The translations under genes were made by a program, and so were the position numbers. From the NCBI RefSeq assembly GCF_014898055.3, contig NW_023601212.1, positions 43,822,329-43,886,328 on the forward strand: DNA of 64,000 nt, given 5' to 3'. Below, one piece after another: positions 11,918-23,375 of this stretch; the stretch's first letter is position 1, and each line of letters opens with the position of its first letter. This DNA is from Talpa occidentalis (Eukaryota > Chordata > Mammalia > Eulipotyphla > Talpidae). The notes beneath the pieces were generated by a model that was given only the letters and a program-made list of their open reading frames with translations, was not told the DNA's origin and ran no database searches.

Positions 11918-13645
11918 ATGAACCACAGATGGAAATAACTCACATGCCAAAGTGACCTGTCTTGGGGACACTTTTCTGAACATCTTGGGGAGTCCTATCC
12001 TTCAGTGCATAATAAATGAGGGGAAGAGCAGATGAGAGTGAGGATGGGGCCAGGACTAGGCAGTAGATTAGGCTACAGGCCTCCTCAATATGGTTGGGTC
12101 CTGAGGTAGGTCTTAGAGGGGGCCTGAGGGAAGAGGGGACAGGCTGGTCTGTTGGGTCCAGCCGTTGGAAACATACTTGCTCCCAGCATGTATCTCAGGT
12201 TGGGTTTACACATGTCTTTGTCACCTTTACTCAGTGACCATCTCTCATGACAGTGCAAGCTCCACGTCTCCAGGGTCCTCTCTCTGCTCTTCATTGTATC
12301 TGCAGGGGAGGCAGCTTGGGGAGGCAGGAGCCAGCCAGGGAGAGGGATTCTGGGAAGTGAAGGGGAGGCAAAGGCAGAGAACAGTTGGGAGATGCTCCCT
12401 GGTTTCCTGAGGAAAGCATTTCTCCAAGTGTGGTCTGTGGAGCCCTTGAAGTCACCCAGAACCTTTCATGGGATCCATGAGCTAAAATTGTTTTCAAAAC
12501 ATCACTTAGACACCATTTGTCTTTTCACTATTTTGGCATTTGCTGAAGTAAAATTTAGTAAGAGTAGAGCTTATAGTACCACTGCAGAAGTAGTGATTCC
12601 TCAGTAGCACTTACCTGCAGAGACAAACATTAAAGCCAGTTTCACTGGAAAATGTCCTGGAGAAAGCATTAAACATTATCTTCATTATTGCATCAAACTC
12701 AAATCCACATTTTAAAATATGTGGTGTGCTGACCTGGAAGGACACACAGAGTGCTTCTGTGGCATTCCCAAGCACTGAGTGCTGAGGAAAATATTTGTTT
12801 GAGATGAATTAGGCTCTTTTTATTAGTGGGCAACACCATCCTTACCTGAAGGGATGAATGACAAAAACTAAGGTTATTTAAATTTGGTTAATTAGCAGAC
12901 ACTTTCCTCAAAATTATGTCTATTTCTTGAAGAAAATCAACAGAAAGTTAACAAATGGCAGTAATTTTGCCTCATAAAATACAAGCTCTCAGAGAAAACC
13001 AGCATTGTGAAAAATTGAGTGCCATCACTTCTTGACAACTTACAGTACAAATTTTCTTTTGGGATTTGTGATTAAAAAATAAAACATATTTTTGATCATT
13101 TGATTCCAGTGTAATTAACACTAAAGATCTATGTAACTTAGTGAAACAATGTATCACCTTAAAAAATCACACATTAGCACAAGTTCCAATCAATATGCAA
13201 GACAGGCCTATGGAAATGTAACAGAATAGGAAATATTCCCTGATATTATTTCAGGTTTCACTTTGCAAATAACATTTGAGAAACTTCCCCCTGTATAGTT
13301 TTAATTTGATATCAAAGTGGAATATTAACAATTGTTTGAAAATACTTCTACTTTCTTCCTTCCTCCAGGCTGCATCTTCCCCCAGCCCAAATCCACTCCT
13401 CCCTAAGGTGGGGGAGGAAATTTGGAGCCTCCTCTTTCTGTGGATGTCACACTGTCACAGCATCATGTCTCCCTCTCACAGGCTCTATGGGATGGTGCAG
13501 CCTTGATGACCCCACACTCCCCCATTCTCTCTCCCCATTTCCTGGGGGGTGTCCAGGGAAGACAATCAGCATCATCCTGCTCCAGTTACAAAGTCTCCAA
13601 GGACACTCCTGGACTCATTCTCCCCAGACCCCTGGAAGGAGTGTG
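11918..13645. other. Upstream flank of the MHC class I pseudogene
   Basis: No gene is recognised. No convincing enhancer A, interferon response element or SXY box is visible in the 250 bp before the start codon, where class I genes normally carry them, so the promoter looks absent or decayed. Confidence 0.4.
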
Positions 13646-13706
13646 ATGCCCCTCACCCTCCTGCTGCTGCTCTGGGGGCCTCTGGCCCTGATGGAGACCT
13701 GGGTGG
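13646..13706 (+). pseudogene. MHC class I exon 1 (signal peptide)
   Basis: Starts with ATG and encodes 20 residues with a leucine-rich hydrophobic core (PLTLLLLLWGPLAL), then one base of a split glycine codon. The donor is G|GTGAGT. Confidence 0.9.
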
Positions 13707-14008
13707 GTGAGTTCTGTCCAGCTGGAAACTGTTGAGGAGCAAGGAGCCCAATGCAGGTGCAGGACCACAGGAAAGGCTCATCTCCCCCCAACCTCTTAAT
13801 ACCCCTACAGACCTGTTGTGTTCTAGCCCCTTCTGTCCCTCCCGCCTCCCCTGAGTTCTCTGGTCCCCTAAGTCTGGTCCCTTCTTGGCCCACCACCCCT
13901 TTTCACGCTCATGGCCCCTCCGCTTTCTCCCCTCCAGGCCCATCTCCCTGGGCCCTGGGCCCATGCTGAGAAGAGGGTCAGCCCGGGTCTCCCCCCTCCC
14001 CTCCCCAG

Positions 14009-14277
14009 GTTCCCACTCCCTGAGGCTTTTCTATACCTCAATGTCCCAGCCCGGCCTCGGGGAGCCCCGCTACCTGCCTTGGGCTACATGGACGACTCGC
14101 AGTTTGGGTGGTTAGACAGTGACTCTCCGGGTCAGAGTGTGGAGCCGCGGGCGCCCTGGGCGGGGCAGGTGGGGCATGAGGACCTGGACGAGGAGACTCT
14201 GATCCAAAGGGACAACACTCAGTGGTTCAAAGCAACCCTGAGGGACCTGCGCGGCTGCTACAACCAGAGCGAGGACC
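14009..14277 (+). pseudogene. MHC class I exon 2 (alpha-1), frameshifted
   Basis: Opens with GSHSLRLFY and ends with LRGCYNQSED. One base is missing around 14,076-14,083 before the GYMDDSQF block. The acceptor is CCCCAG and the donor is C|GTGAGC. Confidence 0.9.
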
Positions 14278-14502
14278 GTGAGCTTCGCGGAGAGGTGCCA
14301 GGGTCAGGTCACACCCCCATTCCCACCATAAGGCCGGGGTGTCCCGGGTCTCAGGGTCTACTGACCCCTCGAGGCTGGTGGATCTGCCAGGACCCTCCAC
14401 TGGGAAGGGGCTGTGCTGCCTGCCCTTTCATTTTCAATTTTTGGTTTATTCATGGTGAGAGGGCGACGTGACCTCAGGGCTGACCACAGGGGTGGGTTTC
14501 AG

Positions 14503-14777
14503 GGTCTCACACCCTCCAGACTATGTGTGGCTGTGAAGTGGGGCCAGACATGAGCCTCCTCGGCGGGTATGACCAGTTCGCCTATGACGGCGCGGATTTC
14601 ATTTCCCTGAGCGAGGACTTGCGCTCCTGGACCCCCACGGACTCAGGGGCTCTGATCACCCAGCACGCGTGGGAGACGGGGGGAGGGCCGAGAGCGTCAG
14701 GCACAGTGTGCAGAGCAGGTGCTTCCCGTGGCTCTGCAGACTCCTGGAGATGGGGAAGGAGGTGCTGCAGCGCACAG
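14503..14777 (+). pseudogene. MHC class I exon 3 (alpha-2), frameshifted
   Basis: Opens with [15 protein letters not shown] and EDLRSWT are recognisable. One base is missing near a G-run at about 14,678-14,688, after which the helix continues in another frame to GKEVLQ. Both alpha-2 cysteines remain, one on each side of the shift. Confidence 0.9.
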
Positions 14778-15295
14778 GTGAGAGGGGCCACAAGGCCTCG
14801 GACCTCCCCTCTCTTGGCTCCCTACAGGGTAAATGAAATAATGGGCAGAACAGCACCTGCTTTGTGGACAGAGAGGGAGAGACCCCTGGGTTTCATGTTC
14901 TTTTCTGGACAGGTAAGGAATCCACCCTCTCCTGATGGAGGGGAGGCCATCCTGAAATAACTCTTCCCTGATCATTTTGACCCAGCAGCCATCCTGGGAA
15001 CCATAAGATTCTCTTTTATGGTCTGAGAACATTTCTGGAGATCTGACTCTTGCCTTTCTGTGTCATTCACCCTCTAACCAGCTCAGGAACAAAAGTCTCT
15101 TTTCTTGGAGGCCTTCATCCTCCTACCCTGGGCTCTCACCTAATTATCACAGGTTCCCTAGTCTAGGCTGGTTTCTGGGTTTTGGGCTTCCTCCCTCCAA
15201 ACCAATTGTCATGTTCATTCTGAGGATGGTCAGTAAGGCTGCTTCAGTGTCCAGGAAGGAAAAACCCCAAGTGTGAATTTTTTGACCTTCATCAG

Positions 15296-15571
15296 ATCCC
15301 CCAATGACACACATGACCCTCCACCTCACCTCTGACCATGATGTCATCCTGAAGAGCTGGGCCCTGGGCTTCTACCCTGTGGACATCACCCTGACCTGGA
15401 AGCAAGATGGGGAGGAGCTGACCCAAGACACAGAGGTGGTGGAGACCAGGCCTGGGGGAGATGGAACTTTACAGAAGTGGGTGGCTGTGGTGGTGTCTTC
15501 TGGAGAGGAGCAGAGATACATGTACCATGTGCAGCATGAGGGGCTGCTGGAACCCCGAGTCCTGAGATGGG
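15296..15571 (+). pseudogene. MHC class I exon 4 (alpha-3), open but lacking both cysteines
   Basis: The full 276 bp are open. [10 protein letters not shown] replaces the conserved Cys (usual position 203) with Ser, and [10 protein letters not shown] replaces Cys 259 with Tyr. The GFYP and W residues of the immunoglobulin fold persist. Confidence 0.93.
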
Positions 15572-15682
15572 GTAAGGAGAATCATGTGGGCACTGAGATT
15601 TTGCTCAGAGGAATCAGGAACCCTTCTGGACTCTTTCAGATGAGGCCTGGGGCTCAGGGTCTCTCCTTCCCTTCCTTTCCAG

Positions 15683-15817
15683 TGCCCCTTCCTCCATCCC
15701 CACCATCCCAGTCCTCCATCCCCACCGCGGACATCATTGCTGGCCTGGCTCTCCTTGGAGCTGTGCTCACTGGAGCTGCAGTGGCTGCAGCTGTGATGTG
15801 GAGGAAGAAGCGCTCGG
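15683..15817 (+). pseudogene. MHC class I exon 5 (transmembrane)
   Basis: A proline/serine connecting peptide is followed by a hydrophobic helix ([17 protein letters not shown]) and a basic WRKKR stop-transfer. The exon is open, with a G|GTAGGG donor. Confidence 0.88.
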
Positions 15818-16092
15818 GTAGGGAATGAAGTGGAGGGATCTTGTCCACTGGGGGCTTTCAAGTCCCAGGGAGAACTTGCCATACCTGGTTAATGGGAAGT
15901 ACCATCCACACATGTGTGTTGCCCGGAGGGCATTTGGTCCAGTCCCCCTCACCTCCTGTCTTCATTTTCCAAGTCCTGACCTGGGTCTTTAGTCACAGTT
16001 CTGGAAACTTCCCTGTTCTGCAGGATTTGAAGATTTCTTTAGGCTTCTGACCTGACTGCTCCCTGGTATCACATGATGTTTCTGCTCACAAG

Positions 16093-16124
16093 TAGACAAG
16101 GAAGAAGCTATACTCAGGCTCCAG
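16093..16124 (+). pseudogene. MHC class I exon 6 (cytoplasmic 1)
   Basis: Short exon between CACAAG and GGTGAG that aligns with class I cytoplasmic exon 1 at the base level. It is about one base shorter than usual, so its normal phase is lost. Confidence 0.7.
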
Positions 16125-16256
16125 GTGAGTTTGGATAGGAGTTTGATCCCTGAGCCCATGGGGACAGTGTAGATAGAGACCATGGGGGGTTACATTCATC
16201 AGTTCCTCCTGTGGTCTCATCTCTGACCAAGTTTTGTTGTGTTCTCCCCTGGGCAG

Positions 16257-16298
16257 TGGCAATGCCCAGGGCTCTGAAGTGTATGTCAGCCCCTAAAG
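16257..16298 (+). pseudogene. MHC class I exon 7 (cytoplasmic 2)
   Basis: The TGCCCAGGGCTCTGA block and CCTAAAG|GTGAG match the second cytoplasmic exon of class I genes. Confidence 0.75.
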
Positions 16299-16559
16299 GT
16301 GAGACCCTCGAAGACTACAGTGGGAGTGAGGGTTGAGGCAGAGAGGCTGGGACTAAGTGATGGGGATGCTTTCAGGAGGACATCTTGAGAATGCAGTGGA
16401 ACATTGGTAATGTTAACACTCAGGTAATTCACTCAGGTAATTTCTTCATAATTATTTTCTTTCACAGTGTGAGACAGCCTTGTGTTGGCCTGAGTGTTAC
16501 AAGATTTCTTTTTGCCCACATTTTGTGGCTTTATGATTCCCTGGTTTAAAAGATTCACA

Positions 16560-17060
16560 CCTGGGAGAACCGCCCATATCCAAAAGACCAGAAACTCAAG
16601 TGCTGGCAAGGATGTGGCAAAAATGGCACAGTCCTGCATTTTCTTTGGATATAGACTGAGCCAGCCCCTATGGAAACAGTATTGAGGTTTCTTAAAAGAG
16701 TGAATGTGGTTCTGCCATTGGACCCAGCAATTCTACACTGAGGATCTGCTCACAGAGGATAAATACTCTCCTGTGAAGAGACCTGCACTCCCGTCACCAC
16801 TGAAGCACTATTTACAGTAGCCAAGCTATGGGAACCACCTGAATGCCCCAGACAGCTGAAAAATCAAGAAGAAGCTGGGATTACATGTATACATGTATTT
16901 ACATATACAGGTGATATATGTCCCTGTATAATGAAGTAGCATCCACGGTCAGAAAACATAACTCATGCCACAACAGCAACATAGATGAAAGAGGGAAAAA
17001 TCAGAAGGAAAAAGAGAAATCCTTATATATGGATGGAGAGAAAGCAAACGAAGGGCCAGA
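16560..17060 (+). mobile_element. Old LINE-1 ORF2/3' end fragment
   Basis: Diverged L1 text: the GACCCAGCAATTCTAC block, 'caagctatggga' and the AGAAGGAAAAAGA 3' end are recognisable. It is much more diverged than the L1s at 9.9 or 46 kb, and directly follows the class I pseudogene. Confidence 0.8.
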
Positions 17061-17509
17061 TTAACCCAAACTTCAAAAGTAATGCTTGAGCCCCACCAGC
17101 CTGTGCCTATTGCTGACCAGGGCTGCAGACCAGCCCAGGCTTCCTGGCTCAGCAGCGCTGGATGGTGGACGGACCCTCTCTAGTTTGGCATCAGACTCAT
17201 TTGACGACAAAGCCTGACTCCTGCTGACTGAGTCCCCCATTTTGTCTTGTTGCACCTGAACCACCACTGGGTCCCCAGCCTCTGCTCTTTGCTGGGTCTG
17301 AGATGGATCTTGTACTTGATGCTGCAGGTTGACTTTTTTACACCACTTATATATGGACCTATCCCCCACATGGCCAGAAGGTGACATCTTCTAACAAATT
17401 GTTATTCTCCTGATAATAACAAATCTTGGTGCCTTTAACCTTTATTTTCTTTTTGCAACACTGAGTTATTATTTATCTATAATTCCCTAATGAAACATTC
17501 ACAATTTTT

Positions 17510-17806
17510 TTAAGTTTTTTTTTGTTTTAATTTTTGTGTAGAAGTACTAGGGTAAAGGCCAGAGGTACGGGTGGTGGGAGGTGGGGCGTGGAAGGAGGTG
17601 GTGAGAGAATTCACCAGAGACAGAGTGGGGAGCAGAATAGGTGGCTATACTGAAATACATTGCTAATGGGAGTAGTGGGCAAGATGAGGAGGTCTGCTGC
17701 ATCATGTGGGCTGCTCCCTGGGCCAGGATCCACTCAGGCTGTTGCAGTGGGCTTTCTAAGTGGTAGTGTTGAGGCTTACCCACTAGGCCACCAGAGAGAC
17801 CCAACA
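17510..17806 (-). mobile_element. tRNA-derived SINE
   Basis: Minus-strand copy whose 3' tail is poorly kept. CACAATTTTT occurs on both sides (17,499 and 17,809 regions). Confidence 0.8.
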
Positions 17807-18071
17807 CCCACAATTTTTAAAATATCAAACTTGCAAGAAATTGTTTACTGTTACGTCATTACCATGGATTAAGTATTCCCACAATCTCACTGTTCTTGCT
17901 AAAGCTGAGAGGATACCGCAAATTATATGACAACATAGGAAAATTCCCAAATGGCTAGATTCAACTCATTATTAGTGTAAGGTCCACAAGCTGGCTTATT
18001 TAGGTTTCACATCTTGGTCAATATCTGGACAGTTTCTATTTATGATGATGACTTTTGTATCTTCAAATCTT

Positions 18072-18344
18072 TTTTTTAAATATTTATTTATTTATGCATA
18101 CAAGAGCTAGGGTACAGGCCCAAGATGTGGGTGGGGGGTGGGAGGATTCACCAGAGACACAGCGGGGAACAGAACAGGCAGACTAACTGAAATCCACTGC
18201 TGAGGGGAGCAGCAGACGAGACAGGAGAGGTCTGCCTCACCATGTGGGTTTCACCCTGGCCTGCTGGGGATGGAACTTGTGCTGCAGAGGCTGCAGATAG
18301 CTTCATAGTGCGGTGCTTACCCCCTTGTGCCACCAGGGAGGCCC
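18072..18344 (-). mobile_element. tRNA-derived SINE
   Basis: Minus-strand copy between TGTATCTTCAAATCTT repeats at 18,056-18,071 and 18,345-18,360. Confidence 0.92.
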
Positions 18345-19510
18345 TGTATCTTCAAATCTTAAGGCCGTTTATAAATGGCTCAGCTCAATATACACACCTT
18401 CACCTCTTCTTTGACTATAACTCTGGACAATATTTTACATTGCGGGATTGGATTGAAGGCTCATTTAAAAATTCTTACTCCTTTCAAGGGAAAGGCCCAC
18501 AGTTATGTGAAGAAGGTGACAAGGAAAAGCACAGCAGCCAAAGGGAATGGTAAAAATGAAAAGTTATTCCATGGAAAGGCTACAGAGGTTGAGCAGATTA
18601 TTTCCCAATTATTAAATATTTTTAATGAGGGAGAAGAATCTACTTCCAGCTGGGAGATTTGGTAGCATTTGAAATTCCACAGTGAGGGCCCTGCTGAGGG
18701 ATGGTCATGGTGAGAGGCCAAGAGAAACCGACCTCCTGGTAAACAACAGGGGTGACCTAAGAGGCGACTGTGTCTTTACAGCCAGTGACTCTGTAACTCA
18801 TACTGTCTCAACACTAATTTTTAAAAAGGTAGTGAGAAAATAAATTATTGAGGGGACCAGGTTATGTCCTTCTGCTTTAACTCACCACATTCATTAAGAA
18901 AATCTCATTGTGTTTAATAACACCAAGGCTCAGTGCCATAACAAGGAAACAAATACAGGACTCAGGTGGTGCCTGGTGTCAGGAGTGAGCTCCGTCTTCC
19001 ATGCAGGTCCGGCAGTGACCACTTGTAGTACTTTGTTCACGGGGAAGCCTCAGCATGACAGCAGGTCTGATAGAATCTAGTAGTGACTGTGCAAGTGACC
19101 CACTTCCTAGCAGGTATGATGACACTGTCATCTCCCCACTCACAGGAAGCTTAATCTCAGATCATTGTCAAATGTTATATGTTAACGATCAATAAATAAA
19201 CTGGAATTTTAAAAAATATCCATACTATCATGATTCAGTACAGATGTGGGATTACTTAGCTAAATATTTTGATGGTTTTTGTTTAAAACCTTTATGTAAT
19301 AAGCTTAAAATTATGTGAATCTAAATGTATTCACAAAGGGAAACTTGATGGCCACGTAGTATATTTGGCTGCTGGATTTTTAACTAAACTGATACACTGG
19401 GCTTTGCTATGTTTCAAGGTGAAAAACCTACACTTTTCTATAAAAGGAAATAATTGCCAAATATTTGGGCTTGTCACTGAACATGGTTTGGAATTCATAA
19501 TCTTTTCTCT
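18345..19510. repeat. Duplicated block, partner at 48,865-50,510
   Basis: Aligned landmarks in both copies include AATCTTAAGGCC, the TTTTACATTGC block, the AGGAGTGAGCTCCGTCTTCC block and an AATAAATAAACTGGAATT stretch. No coding frame is shared. This copy lacks the SINEs found inside the partner. Confidence 0.8.
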
Positions 19511-21525
19511 GAGTAAGATGTGGGATTAACAGAACTTTCTGGACAGAGAGTGACACGGTGCAACTTCTCTTTAGAAGTCTCTGGCTGCTGTGCAGAATCA
19601 AGAGGTGAGATGAGAGGGGAGAAGATAAATGTAGGAAACTAGCACAGATTCTAGGATGGAAAATTTGGGAGCTTTATGGGGTGTGATCAAGAAAATAATA
19701 GGAAGTCATTAGATATGGATATATTTAGAGGTGGACTTTACAGCATTTCCTAACATAACATCTGGGTTGTAAGAAAGAGGTCAGGATGCCACCCAACATT
19801 TCAGACTGTGAAGTATGTGAAGTAGAGATGCGGAGGGCCTGCTACTATCCCTGGATGGATTTCTCACTCATTTGATACAAATTTATGATGCATTTTTTTC
19901 AAATAAAATTTACTAAAGGCATTAATAGATATGTGTGAATGTGTGTATGTTTGTATATAATAGTATAGTGTGTGACACTGACTCCAGATCGCTGTGGCTT
20001 ACCCAGCTCTTTCCTGCCCCCGAGTGGTAGGACATGCGGGCTTTGTTGGTGGGGCTTCCCCAGTGGGCACAGTCAGAGGCCAGTGAGAGCAGTAGTCTGA
20101 AAGGGCTGTCAGCAGCAGTGGGGGTTTCCTGCCCTGGCACCCTGTGTGTGCGGGTGGGAGCTGGTGGGCACAGCCCTGGAGATGGTGGCAGAGGGGGAGT
20201 TTTCTGCCAGGGGGCAGGCAGTCTTCAGAGGACCCCTCCCCCAGAACAAGCCAGGGTTAAGCACAGGAGCCCCTAGGGCTTAGGCTCCCCTCCCCTACCC
20301 CCCAGAGGAGCTGTTTCTGGGCAGCACCAAGTCCGCCCTGCAGTGGGTACCACAGGACAGCTTCACTGAGGCCACCTTGTGGGCTAGGGATGAGAGCTGT
20401 GGGAGCCTCAGCTGGGTTTGAGTGGACCCCACCCACTGGTAGGCTCCAGGAGGCCGCTTCTTGAGGACAGGGCCCAGGCCACCCTGACAGCTGTGTCCAC
20501 TACAACCAGCAGCGGGAATGGCAGAGGGTGACAGTAGCTGGGCACTTTATCACCAGCCCCTGTCAGTGTCATCGACAAAGGTGGCAGCCAATCTGGCAGC
20601 AGAAGCTCTCTGTCCCCCCTACACCACCCCAGGGCATGCAGCCCATTGGGGCTACAGCAGCAAGTTCCCCTTTGAGACCTGTCATGCTGCTGTCTGTCCG
20701 GCACCACCTCCCAGTGCTGTTGTCTCCTTCCAGTCCAGCCTGGCATTCAGACTGTGGGTGTGCCTGTTGGGGTGTCACCTCAGAGGGAAGCACCCCCTGC
20801 GAGCACCTCCCAATGCCACTGTGAATTGGATCCTGGCCCAGTGCTTGCGGCTGTGGCCCCACCTCCAAGCTCTCCCTGACGGGACTGTACCATCTTGCAT
20901 GGGAAGCCTTAATTTGGGACTATTGGACACTGCGGGCACTATCTGGGGTGAACAGCTCCCACTGAGGCCTTAGAAACTCTTTATTTCCCTTCTCACCTGT
21001 TTGTTAATGAAACCTCATTGCTGTTCCCTGAGCCTGAGTGGTTGCAATTGAGAACCCACAGACAGTGCCCTGTCCTCTACCTCAGGTGTGTCCTTCTGAG
21101 AGGGTGAGAGGGGTCCAGGGAGGGAGGGCCCATACCTAGTACAGGAACCTGCACACACACAGGCTGCATGTACACGCTACATGACTCATGATCTGTTTTC
21201 TTTGAACTAAAGCTTTTGTTTTAAACTGAGATTCCTGCCCTGCTGATACCCCAAAGAGTGCCAGACACTGACACCCCCTGATGTACCAGGGGCAGGATAC
21301 CCAGGAGGCTGACGGCAAGTTCTGGACCTGAACAGGACGGACACCAGGAGTGTCAGCTGTGATGGGCTGTTCTGGTGGGCTGTTTGCTCAGAACATAAAG
21401 GTTTGTCAGCACAGAGAGTACCAGGAAACACACAGGAGAGAGGTGTGTGGAGAAGGCCCCTTGTTTCTTAGCTTTGGACTTGAACAAGGAAATTAGAGAT
21501 GTGGCACAAAACACCTGGAAGAGAC
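19511..21525. other. Unclassified region with a GC-rich core
   Basis: The stretch 19,970-20,980 is clearly more GC-rich than its surroundings and has several overlapping ORFs, the longest at 20,518-20,973, none with a recognisable domain. A piece at 21,310-21,400 is repeated at 28,620-28,700. Confidence 0.35.
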
Positions 21526-21529
21526 ACCG

Positions 21530-21735
21530 TGATGGCCTGAGATTTGATACCCTGCCAGGGAGCTACCCACATGGTGTAGCAGACCTCTCCCTCCTTGCCC
21601 TCTGCTCCCCTCAGCAGTGTATTTCAGTAGATCTGCCTGTTTTGTTCCCCACTCTGTCTCTGGTGAATCCTCTTACCAGCCTCCCCACCACCTCTGGCCT
21701 ATACCCCAGCTCTTCTATGCATAAATAAATAGTAA
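21530..21735 (+). mobile_element. tRNA-derived SINE, diverged
   Basis: Only the body is clear (GCAGTGTATTTCAG and the TCTGTCTCTGGTGAAT block), with an AAATAAATAG tail; the tRNA-like head is degraded. Confidence 0.75.
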
Positions 21736-22130
21736 AAAAAAGAAAAGTTTGCATAAATCCAGTAAAGTTCTTTTTCCCCTTCTCTTTAATAGACAATTGG
21801 AAATACAGATATTTTACCAAGGCTTTGTCTGGAATGTTGTGTTTTCAGAAACCAGACTGATCTCAGAGGCTGTAAGACAACAATAAACTGGCACCTGTTT
21901 TAGGGGTACAAGGGTCTGTCATGAGGGTAAAGAAGGCAACCCCTTGGCACGTCCAGAAACCCCAAATGTCTTGGGTGCCTCAAGAGGAATTTTCCCAATG
22001 ATACAGGTACTGCAGGCCAATTCTGGTGTTGAGAACTTGGTGTGGTCCTGAGCCCTGACTGTTAGGAGCTCTCAGTCTGGGGGTTCCTGTACGAAGTTCC
22101 AACAAAGCAAGATTAAAAAGTTTGCATAAT
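21736..22130. other. L1 target flank, unclassified
   Basis: Contains AATAAACTGG at 21,882 and may be an old LTR remnant. Its last 16 bp (22,115-22,130) are the target duplication of the next L1. Confidence 0.35.
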
Positions 22131-22143
22131 GAGAGGGCAGAGC

Positions 22144-22154
22144 AACATGGCGGT
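22144..22154 (+). promoter_or_regulatory. YY1-like site at L1 copy C 5' end, mutated
   Basis: AACATGGCGGT lies 13 bp from the element start. Copy D has AACATGGCGGC, the expected YY1 core. YY1 positions the start of human L1 transcription; the parallel here is inferred. Confidence 0.5.
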
Positions 22155-23375
22155 GAGGAGATGCTGCAAGTAAGATCTCCCATTAAAAAAAAAAAAAGTT
22201 AATAGGGAGGAAAAGCGGCAGGTCCCAGTGAGAACTGGGACACGGAAGATAAACGGATGACTCCAGCAAACTACCCGAAGAAGAAAGTTGCTATAAAAGA
22301 GGACTAGAAGGGAGGAAAGCGCAGAACCCTGCTCCCCAACCCCACCCACAGAGTCGGCATTCTCCAAGCAACAGGAAGGAGGAAAAAAACAAACTAAAAT
22401 GACCAACAAGAACAAACTACGCATCAAGCGGGACTGGGAGTGGAAAGGAACAATTTCAGCCACCACACCCTGTGAACTGAAGCTGTGGAGAACCCTGCAG
22501 GATTCGCCGCGGTGGTGAGTGAACGGCTCCAGGCGCCATTAGAGAACAACAGAGACCCCGGGAGACCCGCACACAGCCCTGGGCCGGCCAGTAAGCATGT
22601 GCTGAAAAGTGGCGCGCTTAAAAAGCAAATGCAGATGGGGATCGCGGCTGCCCAGGTCCCCAAGCCTGTGACCTAGGCTTGTGGGGAGACGCACAGAGGC
22701 CCTCATTGAGGTGAAAATCCCTCTCTGAGTAAGCAGGAACCAGGCGCCCAAGCACCGGAGCAGAGTGCAAAAGGCGCCATTCCTGCAGCCACTGAACTGG
22801 GCTACAGCCCGCGTCCTGGACCTGAGGGCTTTGGAACTGAGACCTGGGGCACAAACTTCGGGGTGTGGGTTCTCCACGACGGTGGGGCACAAGGCAGACA
22901 CAGCACCCCAAAGCCTTTGAGGTTTACCCTACAATTCCCGCTCTGTTCCCTGTCCCACGAGGGGGAGCGAAAAACAGCCCCCCAAGGACAACAGGAGAGA
23001 TCTCTGGAGCCACCTAGCGACCAGAAAAAAATGTCACTAACACCCCATAGAACAGGGAAATTTCTAAAGAAGACTGCTTGAAGAGGGCAGAAGGCTCCCG
23101 GAGGAGCCAGTGGCCAGCTGGGAAGTTAGCCCACACCAGGCCCCTTCCGACCAGCAGTCTGAGCCCACAGGGGGAGCAGGCACCCACGGCCGGGGCAGAC
23201 CGGGCGCGCAGAAGAGTGTGCCTGAGACCGGATGCGCAGGGACTGCGTCCCACATCACCATTTTAGAACAGGGACATTTCTTCAGTAAAGACTGCCTGAA
23301 ACCAGCAGAGAGCTCCCTCAGAAGCCAGAGATGGCTCCTGGAGGAGCCAGAGGGGAGCGGAGAAGTTCACCCAAG

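Larger units (their letters stand above)
13646..16298 (+). pseudogene. MHC class I heavy chain pseudogene
   Basis: Class I heavy chains present peptide to T cells with beta-2 microglobulin at the cell surface. Seven exons follow the family plan: signal peptide, alpha-1, alpha-2, alpha-3, transmembrane and two cytoplasmic, with GT/AG borders and phase-1 junctions. Exons 2 and 3 are 269 and 275 bp against the usual 270 and 276, so each lost one base; the first shift reaches a stop at 14,113-14,115. Beyond the frameshifts, Tyr 7, 59, 159 and 171, which hold peptide ends, read Leu, Asp, Ser and Leu; Tyr84 is Cys. Both alpha-3 disulfide cysteines are gone. The NQS glycosylation site at the end of alpha-1 is kept. 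Assembly error could explain a single-base loss but not the substitutions. The best call is a diverged, probably non-classical class I pseudogene. Confidence 0.93.

Noticed and set aside
13253..13270. Interferon-response-like GGTTTCACTTTG upstream of class I exon 1
   Set aside because: Nearly 400 bp upstream of the ATG, with no adjacent enhancer A or SXY box; class I promoters keep these close together.
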